Assembly (NCBI GenBank): GCA_903813345.2
Contig: CAIIXF020000001.1
Location: forward strand, 39,217,366 to 39,281,365
Direction of reading: 5' to 3'
Length of the DNA: 64,000 nt
DNA from: Owenia fusiformis
Taxonomy: Eukaryota; Annelida; Polychaeta; Sabellida; Oweniidae
This document shows, piece by piece, positions 32,137 through 43,064 of this stretch (positions are counted from its first letter, which is position 1; each line of letters starts with the position of its first letter). The position numbers were made by a program, and so were the translations under genes. Under the pieces are notes generated by a model. That model had not been told where the DNA came from. It did not search any database and worked only from the letters and a program-made list of their open reading frames with translations.

Positions 32137-32838
32137 ATATCGTACCTAAAACACAGCATTGTGGTCTTGTTGACCAAGAAAGCAAGATGGCCGCAGAAAA
32201 GTTAATCAGCTCTAGAACTTATCACTGTGTAACATATGTAAAAATTTGAACAGTTTGGCTGGAAACCTGTAGACAAGCCTTGAAAGTGAAGATTTTAGGA
32301 CGGAAAATCCAAAATGGCCACCTTAAAATTTACCCAGAATGCCCAAAAACCAATCAGTTCTTGACGTTGATATGTAGAAACATACCTGAAAATTTCAGAT
32401 GAATCCCTCAAAAGGTTTGGCTGACAACCTGTAGACAAGTCTTGAAAGTAAAGATTTTAGGACGGAAAATCCAAAATGGCCACCTTAAGATTTACCCAGA
32501 ATGTCCAAAAACTAATCAGTTCTTGACGTTGATATGTAGAAACATCCCTGAAAATTTCAGATGAATCCCTCAAATGGTTTGGCTGGAAACCTGTAGACAA
32601 GTCTTGAAAGTGAAGGTTTTAGGACGGAAAATCCAAAATGGCCACCTTAAGATTTACCCAGAATGCCCAAAAACTAATCAGTTCTTGCCGTTGATATGTA
32701 GAAACATCCCTGAAAATTTCAGATGAATCCCTCAAATGGTTTGGCTGGAAACCTGTAGACAATCTGAAAAGTTAGACGCCGCCCGCCCGCCGCCCGTCAA
32801 GCTGACTACCATATCGTACCTTTTGTTAGGTACGATAA
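32137..32838. mobile_element. Helentron/pearl-like element with 162-bp repeats
   Basis: In order: left motif TATCGTACCTA (about 32138), roughly four tandem units of 160-164 bp (32230-32770; core CGGAAAATCCAAAATGGCCA), a CCGCCCGCC-type short-repeat block (32778-32800), and a right-end hairpin TATCGTACC-loop-GGTACGATA (32812-32838) that repeats the left motif. This is the same plan as the element at 9778-11560 with unrelated sequence. Confidence 0.65.
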
Positions 32839-32924
32839 AAATCCACATGCTATCTATTGCAAGACTTATGCCTGGCACAACCGTCACCATGTTATTAAGT
32901 GTATTAAGTGTTAAGCAAGGATCC

Positions 32925-33870
32925 TGCCACGTCTGTGGTATTGTTATCATGAAAGCCTGGTATAACCGTGACAATGCTATATTATATTGCAAGGCCTGTC
33001 ATGACCGTGGTAATGTTAAAGCCTGATATGACCGTGACAATGCTATATTATATCGCAAGGCCTGTCATGACCGTGGTAATGTTAAAGCCTTATATGACTG
33101 TGGCAATGGTTGTAAGGCCTGTCATGACCATGGTAATGTTAAAGCCTGATATGACCGTGACAATGTTCACGTTCTTGAATGAGATTAGAATTATAGTTTG
33201 TGGAAATGAATTATGAGTTTAAGTAGTAGTGCATGTAGTAGTAGTCTAGATTTACATATTTAAGGTAGATAAACGATGAAATTTTTTATTACAGTATTCT
33301 CATGCTACTAAATGTCACATAATATAACCATTGTCACGGTCATATTGTGCTTTAACATAACCACAGTCATGCCAGGCCTTGCAACCATTGTCACGGTCAT
33401 ATCAGGCTTTAACATTACCACGGTCATGACAGGCCTTGCAACCATTGTCACGGTCATATCAGGCTTTAACATTACCGCTGTCATGTCATGGGCGTAGGGC
33501 TATATTTTGAGTTGGTACGCACACTCAGGGATGCCTGATTGCGTGGCCGAAGGCAGCGCATCGCTGGGGGCCAGGGTTATGCTCCCCCGGGAAATGTTTT
33601 TCAATGACGTTATTTGATGGAATTTAAGCATTTTTATTAACTTTAAATGTTGACAATGGTAAAAATACAGATACGGTAGGAAGCATCAATAAATTCGCAA
33701 ATAAATTAATGCATTTTAACACATTTTTAATTTTTTTCAAATTCGTTTGGTACGCCTGTGCGTATTTTGCATAATAGGCGCTACGCCCATGTATGTCAGG
33801 CCTTGCAATATAGTACATAGCATTGTCATGGTCATATCAGGCTTTAACATTACCATGGTAATGACAGGCC
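32925..33870. repeat. inverted arrays of a 66-bp repeat
   Basis: About four direct units at 32925-33165 (CTGTCATGACCGTGGTAATG) face complementary units at 33318-33490 and 33795-33870 (CATTACCACGGTCATGACAG type). The right array is interrupted by the small element at 33486-33791. Confidence 0.8.
33486..33791. mobile_element. GGGCGTAG-ended MITE
   Basis: The ends ATGGGCGTAGGGC and GCGCTACGCCCAT are inverted repeats. Inside are GGTACGC and its complement near both ends and a C-rich GGGGGCCAGGG core. A partial relative (ATAGGCGTAGCTAC) starts at about 30520. It interrupts the right 66-bp array. Confidence 0.65.
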
Positions 33871-34395
33871 TAGCCTTGTAGAAGGCTTCAGCATTTGTTG
33901 ATTTTTAAAATAGCCTTAATTGCATCAAAGCCATTGGAAAACGCTTGATTGTACCTGCAAAAAATTACATGTAATTCGTAAGGTAAATACTACTTACTAT
34001 AACATATTTTCATGCTCAACCCAAAGAATACCACTGTTTCTACCATCCTGCTACGCCAAACTATATCCTAAGTAATAACTAGAGTCATAAAATGAACTTC
34101 TTTCCGACCAAACAAATATTTTACATTCTGCCATTTTGCATTTCCGAATCATTTTTTTGGTTATTATTTAGGATATAGTTTGACGTAGCAGGACGGGAGA
34201 AACAGTGATTTTCTTCGAGTTGAGTATGAAAATATGACATAGAAGTAGTATTTATCTTACGAATTATATGTAGTTTATTGCAGGTAAAATTGAGCGTTTT
34301 CCAATGGGTTTGATGCAAGGCTTTACATTTGGAAACAAATATATCCAAATTTTAAAAATCAACAAATGCTAAACCCTTCTACAAGGCTATGACAG
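33866..34395. mobile_element. 530-bp hairpin element
   Basis: The arms 33866-34085 and 34155-34395 are diverged complements, ending in CTAGCCTTGTAGAAGG and CCTTCTACAAGGCTATG, and contain AACTATATCCTAAGTAATAA against TTATTATTTAGGATATAGTT. No coding potential is seen. Confidence 0.75.
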
Positions 34396-35452
34396 GGCAT
34401 ACAATATAATATAGCATTATTTCTCGAACAGGATAACACGATAACACTACCACAGGGACTACTTCGGTGACATTAAATCACCAGAACAAAGGATATAACC
34501 AACCACCTACCAACCAGCTTGCCCGTAGCCAACTTTTACCAGGGGGGGAGCTTTTTTCTAGGGGGGGAGCTTTTTCACAATTTTGGCTAAAAATCATGCG
34601 AAAAATAATCAGAATGGTGAAAAACTGCATGATTTTGAAAGAATTTCTGCCGGGGGGGGGAGCTTCCGCTCCCCCAGCTCCCCCTCTGGTATTTCAACGT
34701 CGTTAAACTCAATAACGGCGTTATTTATTATTAAGAATTTTCTTGGGGCCGTTATTGAGTTTAACCTCTTTACTATTCTTTCCATTGATGCAAGTTTTGG
34801 ATCCACCAAAACCATTTTTCCGCGATAACATGCAACTGATACTTAACAACAATATAAAAACACATAACATCAAGCGATTCAACACAATATTATTGTATTA
34901 AATGGTCATTTATACGAGTAAAATGAGGTTAAACTTACCAATCTCTAAAATGACATTTCCGCATGTCCGTCGTTGTGTCTGTTCGTCCCGGGTTAAAATT
35001 TAAACTATTGAAACGAAATTGTTGTCAAATAGATTGATAATTATCACGCGATTACTCGGGATAAAATAACCATTTTTGAGGATAGCAGGTATCTTTGATT
35101 GATTTATATAGCACTTGTATACATACAAAATAGTTATTAATTGCAAACCTACTGTTCGTTGATGCAGTGTCGCAATGACGGTTAATTCCTGATGCGATTT
35201 GCAATTTCGATGTTACCGGAGCTGACCGATATTTTCGTAAAATTCCAAACCTGTCTCCAATATTTTCGTAATTATGCATCAATATGGTCTAAGGGGGATA
35301 CGGGATGGTGTGTATGTATTTATAAGGTATGTATGCATGCTTGAATCACATTCTTTATGTAAAATTACCAAGTTTTCGGAGTTTAATTAGTTCCGCTTGT
35401 TGGAACCTGCGGAACGATTAAATTAACGCATCAAGGGCAAAATGGTCATGGA

Positions 35453-36535
35453 GGTTAGACCTTATCCCGTTCCCGGAATATGGTCCTGTGAACATCTCAA
35501 TCTTTTGCCTGTGCGATTACAACATGGGAGAATTTTTTACTCATCTTACACTTCAGATACCTACTTCAATAGATTCCTTGGTAATTTAGCATTCTTTTCG
35601 TGTAGTTGAATCCACAATTGTCTGGGTTTATCGACAGAACGAAGACATTTTCGTTTTTGATCGCAATATTTGCGTGTAACATTTAAAGGACAACTGAAAT
35701 AGCTTTTCTCAACTTGCAGCTACAAAAATGCGGGTTTCTCTATTGTAAGCCCACCGTAGAGTTCTTGCGATAGCCATTATAAAATAATTGTAAGATAACT
35801 GCTAACTGCCATAGATAACGAAATAAAACTAACTGATAAATCAAGTTGGCCCCCACGTGATAGTTACGTCATATACAAATTATAGCTTTGGTTTATTGGT
35901 TCCATAGTAATCACAACGTCACGGCAACCATAGGATTGTTGTGTAAACAAATAACAAAACCTTTTGGCATTATGACGTCATGATCTAATGGACCAAAACG
36001 GGCCACGTGGGGGCCAGTGAGAGATCACGTTGGGGCCAATAACGTCACAACCAATTCGAATATTGCTTATTAAGCAGCTATTACGATCGTTAGAGTGAAA
36101 TAGTTTTCACACTACTGATAAGAAAATATGTCCAAATACATCTATCAAAAAATTATATTGATTCCTTTAGGTTAAAAATACCATTTCATATCTGCTTTAA
36201 CTTATTTCAACCGTCAAATTCCTCCATATTGGTACTTCCGGGCTACATCCGGGACAGCCAAACGGGGGATTCCCCTTTTAAATCCAACCGCCATTTTGAA
36301 AAGTGATGGAATCTCTCTCGATGAAAAAGAGAAAATGTTCCCGTTCTGCCGATATACCCAGACAATCGGCGGTTCCAATATATTAGAAGTTACATCTTGA
36401 GTTCTATAATGCATTGAGGTAGGTATCTTAAGTGTAAGGGGTGTAGATAATTCTCCCAAGTTGTAATCGTACAGGCAAATGAATGCGCTCAGTGCAGGAC
36501 TATAGTCCGGGAACGGGATAAGTTAGACCTAGCCG
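35453..36535. mobile_element. 1.1-kb inverted-repeat element in the intergenic region
   Basis: GAGGTTAGACCTTATCCCGT followed by TCCCGG (35453 on) pairs with CCGGGAACGGGATAAGTTAG and ACC near 36510-36535. Inner stretches around 35500-35540 and 36440-36480 also pair (GTACAGGCAAA, AGAATTCTCCCA type). The regulatory-motif cluster at 35850-36056 lies inside it. Confidence 0.55.
35850..36056. promoter_or_regulatory. cluster of CRE, E-box and CCAAT motifs
   Basis: Contains a full CRE TGACGTCA (35973-35980), several CGTCA half-sites (near 35867, 35920, 36040), two CACGTG E-boxes (35854-35859, 36004-36009) in a perfect 12-bp inverted pair GGCCCCCACGTG/CACGTGGGGGCC, and CCAAT boxes on both strands. 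It lies between the divergent SLC18B1 and ADI1 genes, about 1 kb upstream of the ADI1 start. The motifs are seen; promoter function is inferred and could be incidental to the transposon in which they lie. Confidence 0.35.
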
Positions 36536-37059
36536 GGCCATAAGACATGTCAGATAAGAAACGAGGCCCGGGCTAGGTCTAATGTTGTTGGACTACCCCT
36601 CTGGCTACGGGCCTGCACGGTCATGGCAGGATCCTTGCAAAACTTAAAAACACTTATGGTGAGGGGTGTGCCAGGCATAAGTCTTGCAACAGATAGGCTC
36701 TCAAAAAATCGATCCCTGGTCACCAATTTGATGGCTAGAACTGTGGGAGGTAAATTTTTACAAACAGTTTTAGCCTAGATCTATAGACCCTCTACTAGCC
36801 CAAAAATGGACTCTCTTACTCTACGTCTTATAAAAATATTATTACCTTACATAACGCAATGCATTTTATCCTTCTTTTATCTATTGATCATGTGTGTATT
36901 CCTTGATTAGTCTACCTATCGATGTCACTAGTGTCATGCTGGTAAATATGTAAGTCACGTGTTATCTGAATGACCTTGACCTTGTATTGTAAACAAATAA
37001 CAGCTGAAGAATATTACAACTCTTGAAAGATCATCTCTGGCCCAGATCTTCATTCTAAA

Positions 37060-37182
37060 ATGGTTCTTGCTTGGTACTTCCGTCCCTCTGATGAAGACCA
37101 GCGTTTGCCACATATGAAGGACCCAAACATTGCAGTTACCATGGATGACTTAGAGAAAAAGACAGGAGGGAAATACTGGATG
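37060..37182 (+). CDS. ADI1: ADI1 exon 1
   Basis: 41 codons, [20 protein letters not shown] and on to GGKYWM, then donor GTAGGT. Phase 0. Confidence 0.95.
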
Positions 37183-40100
37183 GTAGGTACAGAAGTGTTA
37201 CACTGGTGTACTAGTAGGATCAATACTTTAAGCTGAGACTTACATAAGTGATGGTCTCAGCTATAAGACCAATGCCATACCAAATGTTCAAAGTAGAAAA
37301 AAGCTAATATTCAAACTGAAGAAGGTCCTGAGAAGAAGGAAGATCAATGAGGAAAAAGACCAAAACAAGACCAAAACAACCTCCATAACAACAGATCCTA
37401 TAAAATCTGGGTCCATTCCCATTCCACACTCACAGATGGCAAAATTTTTCTGAGGAAATACATCCTTAAGATTTATTTAGAATATATTTCCTTTGAAAAA
37501 TTCTGCCATCTGTGGTCCATTCTCATATCAAATGGCAAAAAGGTACCCCATGTGTGCTGAGGATCCTCATCAAGGTTTATATTCAGTGGACCCCCCTGGT
37601 TCATAGATTGGACCTATGTAAAAATTGGGATTAAGATTGCCAATGTCGTTAACTTAATCTGCCTGCTTGTTTCATTTTCCACTTAGCTAACAATACTGAT
37701 GTGTAACACTGTGTTTTAATGAAATGTCATTGTATTTAATTTTAATTCCTCATGCTTTCCAAATTGGAAATATATTAATACCTAAAACATGTAGGCCTAT
37801 AGTTCCAAGGCTGATCTCTTTAGACATAATCAATTTTGTTCTGTCTGGCTTTTTGATCAGTTTGGTTTTTATTTCATGTATTAGGGATGTACCAATCTAA
37901 TATTTTACATATTTCATTGCCTATACGTTCGAGGTTTGCTAAAACCTTTTCCAACTGAATTTTGCAGATTGACCCTACAGAATACCAAGAATGTGAAATG
38001 TACAAAACTCTAAGATCAGAGCGAGGTTACAATTACGAAGACTGCATTCAAGTAACAGATGACAAGCCTGAATTTCAGAAAATGGTACTAAAACTTTGTA
38101 ATTACCTCAAGCGAACATTTAATATTTGGAAGACACATATTTGTCACCATGTACATTTTACATGTACTTTAATCACTCAAAGATAACACAGAAGTAGTCA
38201 CTCCCACTTAGAAAACAAAAATTATCACTGGTAAAGAAAACACAGAAGTGAACTTTCACAGAGAAAACAAAAGTAATCACTCCCACAGGTAACACAGAAG
38301 TTATCACTCTCACACAAAATAATGAAGTGATTGCTCTCACAGAGAACACAGAAGTGATTGCTGACACAGAGAACACAGAAGTGATTGCTCATACAGAGAA
38401 CACAGAAGTGATTGCTCATACAGAGAACACAGAAGTGATTGCTCTCACAGAGAACACAGAAGTGATTGCTCATACAGAGAACGCAGAAGTGATTGCTCAT
38501 ACAGAGAACACAGAAGTGATTGCTCTCACAGAGAACACAGAAGTGATTGCTCTCACAGAGAACACAATAGTGATTGCTCTCATAGGTAGCGCTGAAGTGA
38601 CCCCCTTTTCATATATGGCGTGACTGACCTACACTAAAGTGATGGCTTTCACTTGTATAACTAAGGTAATAGACTAGATGCGACTAGAAATAATCTTGAT
38701 TTACGTCATGAAATATTCAAAATTCAAAGTGATGTCAAATTTGTAATCTGCATGTAAAAGTACATCTAGTAACATGGTTTCGAAAATTGTCTATCAACTT
38801 TGAAAATTTTTTTTTTTTGAAAATGTGACTTCTTGTTCGGGTTGATTCCCCATAGACCCCATGTTACAAAATCACAAAAAGTGAATCTTTTCTTGTTTTG
38901 GAAAGATAACATTTTCTTTTACTGGACATATTTTAATTTGCATAACTATAATATACATAAGGGTTATATGAAAATTGAAGCACGCAAATAGATGTAATTT
39001 AAGTTAAAGGGAACTTTCTACTATACCTGCCATGCTATCTGACCCGAACGAGCCACCTGGTGGTGAATCTGGTAACTACCTACTCGCATCTGCGTTATTG
39101 CTCACTCGGATAATGCAAAAGTGATCACTCTAACAATGAACACAGATTACAACAAGGAAGTACATGTATATAGAAGTCTGTGTTATATGTGAGAGCAATC
39201 ACTTCATTGTTCTCTGTGAGAATTATCACTTCTGTGTTCTGTGTGAAAGCAATCACTTCTGTGTTCTCTGTGATAGCAATCACTTGATTGTTCTGTGTTA
39301 TAGTGATCACTTCTGTGTTCTGTGTGAGAGCAATCACTACTGTGTTCTCTGTGATAGCAATCACTTCATTGTTCTGTGTTAGAGTGATCACTTCTGTGTT
39401 CTGTGTGAGAGCAATCACTTCTTTGTTCTCTGTGAGAGCAATCACTTCTGTATTACCCGTGAAGGCAATCTGGAACATTTCATTACATACAAAACAGGCA
39501 TGTTGAAAAATAAAATTTGTGTTTCAGCTCAAGCAATTCTATGAAGAACACTTACATGCTGATGAAGAGGTGAGATTTGTGCTTGATGGATCAGGATACT
39601 TTGATGTAAGGGATGATGCAGATGCCTGGATCAGAATTCAGATGGAGCCAGGGGATCTCATTGTTTTACCTGCTGGAATTTATCACCGCTTCACATTGGA
39701 TACAAAGGTACTTCAAATACGGGCTTATTTTGAATAAAAAATTTGATCAAAACTTGTTTTAATATAACTGATAAAAATCTGTCAGTTGGTTGGTATGATG
39801 TCCAAGTATCTTTGAAATTCTGGAAATTATGACAAAGAGAAAGAATAAATATTTTTTCAAATAATATTTACAATCTTTTTTTCAATTCAAATATGATGTC
39901 AGTTGGTTTTGGATCACAAAGAACCAGGTGTGGTATGGCAAGTGATTTCAGTTATACCATGTATGTTATCAGTTCTGGACTCTCTTAAAAAGCATGGATT
40001 ATGACCCCTCATCGACATGTTTTTAAAACGTTTTCTTAATTTAACTATAATTAAGTTTTAGCATGAGATGAGGCAGAAGTATGGGATATGTAGTTTTCAA

Positions 40101-40393
40101 CTTTACTTCATTTCAACACCACTACCCTTGCATCTATATTATTGACATAGCATAAATGTTTGTATCCAACCCTTTTTCAACTGTATAGTTCTGAAATTTT
40201 TGTGCTTTTGCATGTCTTGCCTTTGGTGTGAATACCACTTCATGTACAAACATGTATGTGTCTTGTGTTTCAGAATTTCATTAAGGCGGTGAGACTGTTT
40301 AAAGGGGAGCCAGTTTGGACTGCACACCCAAGGCCATCTGATAGCCATCCAGCAAGACTCGCCTATGTCAGTTCACAGAACATGGGCTCTTAA
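37060..40393 (+). CDS. ADI1: acireductone dioxygenase (methionine salvage), complete, 4 exons
   Basis: A cupin-fold dioxygenase of the methionine salvage pathway that oxidises the acireductone formed from methylthioadenosine to the keto-acid precursor of methionine and formate (Fe form). Exons 37060-37182, 37968-38084, 39528-39707 and 40274-40393 are all phase 0, total 540 nt, 179 aa, the length I recall for the human enzyme. The product starts [18 protein letters not shown]. The metal ligands are present in exon 3: H-x-H-x3-E in EEHLHADEE, and the later His in PAGIYHRFT. Also conserved are [12 protein letters not shown] and [13 protein letters not shown]. The start ATG at 37060 begins the family's MVxAWY motif. 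Polyadenylation signals AATAAA are at 40907 and 41149. Intron 2 contains facing 27-bp minisatellite arrays. Confidence 0.96.
37968..38084 (+). CDS. ADI1: ADI1 exon 2
   Basis: Acceptor ATTTTGCAG, 39 codons, [20 protein letters not shown] and on to KPEFQKM, then donor GTACTA. Phase 0. The open frame past the donor is intron read-through. Confidence 0.94.
38178..38610 (+). repeat. 27-bp minisatellite, direct array
   Basis: About fourteen units of AGAACACAGAAGTGATTGCT plus CTCACAC or CATACAG, in ADI1 intron 2. It faces a complementary array at 39110-39475. Open frames such as TENTEVIA repeats are by-products of the period being a multiple of three. Confidence 0.9.
39110..39475 (-). repeat. 27-bp minisatellite, inverted array
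   Basis: About thirteen units complementary to the array at 38178-38610 (AATCACTTCTGTGTTCTCTG), ending about 50 bp before the acceptor of ADI1 exon 3. The 500-bp spacer between the arrays shows no gene. Confidence 0.9.
39528..39707 (+). CDS. ADI1: ADI1 exon 3 (metal-binding core)
   Basis: Acceptor TGTGTTTCAG, 60 codons, donor GTACTT. Contains [18 protein letters not shown] and PAGIYHRF, which hold the metal ligands and cupin core. Phase 0. Confidence 0.96.
40274..40393 (+). CDS. ADI1: ADI1 exon 4 with stop
   Basis: Acceptor CTTGTGTTTCAG, 39 codons plus TAA. Reads [20 protein letters not shown] and ends SSQNMGS. Confidence 0.95.
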   Translation, partial: NFIKAVRLFKGEPVWTAHPRPSDSHPARLAYVSSQNMGS

Positions 40394-41714
40394 TGGGATT
40401 ACGCTCATAAATCTTTCTGTCTTGCACATGCAATATGCTCTGATATAATGATTGTATGTTATTAATCAAGAAGGTGTTTCCTGTGTAGTACAGTGCTTTG
40501 TGAGCGATCCTAGGTGATTCATTAGACCCTGGGGTTTTGATGCAATGATGAGACTGTGATATACAGAAGCCCCAAAGTTATTTACACAACATAACTGGAT
40601 ACCAATCAATCTGGAAGAATGTTATTTTCTACATAAATCAAGATCTTTATATTTTTTAATATGTCCTTCTTTAGATATTTAATGGTGGGGGTTGTTTACA
40701 CTGGATATGGGGCTGGGCTGTCTTTTTTGTTGACTAATAATAATGCCATGGTATTTCAAGGGCATGGAAGTGATGATGAGGTTTTACTGTATTTTTTATT
40801 AATTAAAATCAATTGAATGGACTTTTAAGTTAACAAAGTTTCCTGTTAATGGCCCCCTGGATAATTATCTGTGTTTGATGATTTAATAGAGTTTTCAACA
40901 GCGTGCAATAAAAATAAATCATTTTCTATAGAATGATAAGTTTTTTTCATGAAGGGATATTAAATGCTTTCCTCATTATGCTCATGGGTCGACTTGACCT
41001 CATCCTCCCTGAATATAAAGAATTCTTTTCATGCTACAATAAACTTAATGGTTTTGTTTATATATTTCTTTTTGTAAAACGCAATGGCAATGGCAGCAAT
41101 TATATTGTTTACATATTCTTATTACAGAAGTAGTGAGTTCCTCTCATAAATAAAGTGTATTAGACATCATATGTGGAGTTTGTTTTTTCAATGAGACTAT
41201 CACCATGAACATGCCACAACTAAACAAACCCTATTGAGCCTGAACCACAAATTGTTTTTCTTGACAATAGAGCAAATGGCATAAAAATGTCTATATCAGT
41301 TTAACACATAATAGAGTTTATCCATACAAATAACAGATAACAGCAACTGATCAAACATTCAAAAACAATACCAGAATGTTATTACTTCAATCAATGTATC
41401 CACAAAGTATTAAATGCAATGAATCAAACGAACTCATTCACAATCATCCATTCAACTTATGTACAAGTAAATTGTCAGGCTCTATTATGTGATTTTTATG
41501 ATTCCCTAAAGCTGACGTGTTGTCTTTCATCATTGCTTCATAGATGATCTTTCCACAAACAGAACTTCTTGAATCTTTGGACTAATGGATTAATTCACAT
41601 TTAAACAGAGGTATAGTTTACTTTGCTTAATTAAAGACCAAGATATAAAGTAAAAATTTTTTGCATATCAATTTTTCATTGACAATACCAAACGGAATAT
41701 CTCAAAAAGTAAAA

Positions 41715-42960
41715 TGCAGAGATCCCAGATGTGAACAGGGACATGATCATAACACATAAAAGTGAACAGGGGCATGAACATAACACATAAAAGTGAACAG
41801 GGGCATGAACATTACAAATAAAAGTGAACAGAGGCACGAGCATTAAAAGTGAACAAGGGCATAAACAATATACATAAAAGTAAACAATGGCATGAACATT
41901 ACACATAAAAGTGAACAGAGCCAAGAGCATTAAACATAAAAGTGAACAGGGGCATGAATATTACACATAAAAGTGAACAGGGGCATGAATATTACACATA
42001 AAAGTGAACAGGGGCATGAACATTACACATTAAAGTGAACAGGGGCATGAACATTGAACATAATACATAAAAGTGAACAGGGGGCATGAACATTATACAT
42101 AAAAGTGAACAGGGGCATGAACATTATACATAAAAGTGAACAGGGCCAAGAACATTAAACATAAAAGTGAACAGGAGTATGAACATTACACATAAAAGTG
42201 TAAAGGAGCATGAACAGTATACATAAAAGTGAACAGGAGCATGAGCATTAAAAGTGAACAAGGGCAAAAGTGAACAAGGGCGTGAACATTACACATAAAA
42301 GTGAACAGGGACAAAAACATTATACATAAAAGTAAACAGGGACATGAACATTATAAAGAAAAGTGAACAGGGGTATGAACATTATACATGATGAAAGTGA
42401 ACAGGGGCATGAACATTAGACATAAAAGTGAACAGGGCCAAGAACATTGTACATAAAAGTGAACAGGGGTATGAACATTACACATAAAAGTGAACAGGGA
42501 CATGAACATTTCACATAAAGAGTGAACAGGGACATGAACATTATACATAAAAGTGAACAGGGGCATGAACATTACACATAAAAGAGAACAGGGGCATGAG
42601 CATTATACATAAAAGAGAACAGGGGCATTAGCATTATACATAAAAGAGAACAGGGGCATGAACATTACACATAAAAGAGAACAGGGGCATTAGCATTATA
42701 CATAAAAGCGAACAGGGGCATGAACATTATACATAAAAGTGAACAGGGGGATGAACATTAAACTTAAAAGTGAACAAGAACATTACACGGAAAAATGAAC
42801 AGGGGCATGAAAATTACACAAAAAGTGAACAGGGGCATGAACATTATACATAAAAGTGAACATGGGCATGAACATTACACATAAAATGTACAGGGGTATG
42901 AACATTACATATAAAAGTGAAAATGGGTTGAACATTGCACATAATGATCAGAGGCATGAT
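41715..42960. repeat. about 29-bp minisatellite, roughly 40 units
   Basis: The unit is ACATAAAAGTGAACAGGGGC plus ATGAACATT with frequent 1-2 bp changes and some truncated units. It lies between the ADI1 3' end and the first exon of the small secreted gene. The reverse-strand open frames rich in VHFYV/CPCSLL are shadows. Confidence 0.92.
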
Positions 42961-43064
42961 GAAATATTTAAGGAATGAACTTTTATGATTTATATATGTG
43001 TTTCTCTCTAAGAACAGATAACTTGTAATTGTTAAACAAATGCTGCTTTTCTAGGGCAACAACA

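Larger units (their letters stand above)
34514..36605. mobile_element. GCCCGTAGCCA-type element, apparently split
   Basis: The left end GCCCGTAGCCA (34520) is followed by G-rich tracts. The expected right end CTGGCTACGGGCC appears only at about 36599. CCCCTCTGG occurs on both sides of the intervening 34689-36593 segment, as if it were a 9-bp target duplication. An intact 209-bp relative is at 46547-46755. Confidence 0.45.
32847..36705. mobile_element. outer inverted pair enclosing nested elements
   Basis: The left arm 32855-32935 (GCAAGACTTATGCCTGGCAC, AAGCAAGGATCCTGCCA) is the complement of 36625-36700 (TGGCAGGATCCTTGC, TGTGCCAGGCATAAGTCTTG). Between them lie inverted 66-bp arrays, a 530-bp hairpin, a GGCCCGTAGCCA-type element and a 1.1-kb inverted-repeat element. 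I read this as one older foldback repeatedly hit by younger insertions. Confidence 0.5.

Noticed and set aside
34467-34828. Gly/Pro-rich open frames
   Set aside because: They fall in the G-tract part of a GCCCGTAGCCA-type element; low-complexity translation only.
38173-39506. TENTEVIA and SNHFCVLC repeat frames
   Set aside because: They are 27-bp minisatellite translations in ADI1 intron 2; the ADI1 exons splice across them in phase.
41715-42960. Regular repeats considered as a CRISPR array
   Set aside because: Units are contiguous with no unique spacers, in animal nuclear DNA; this is a minisatellite.
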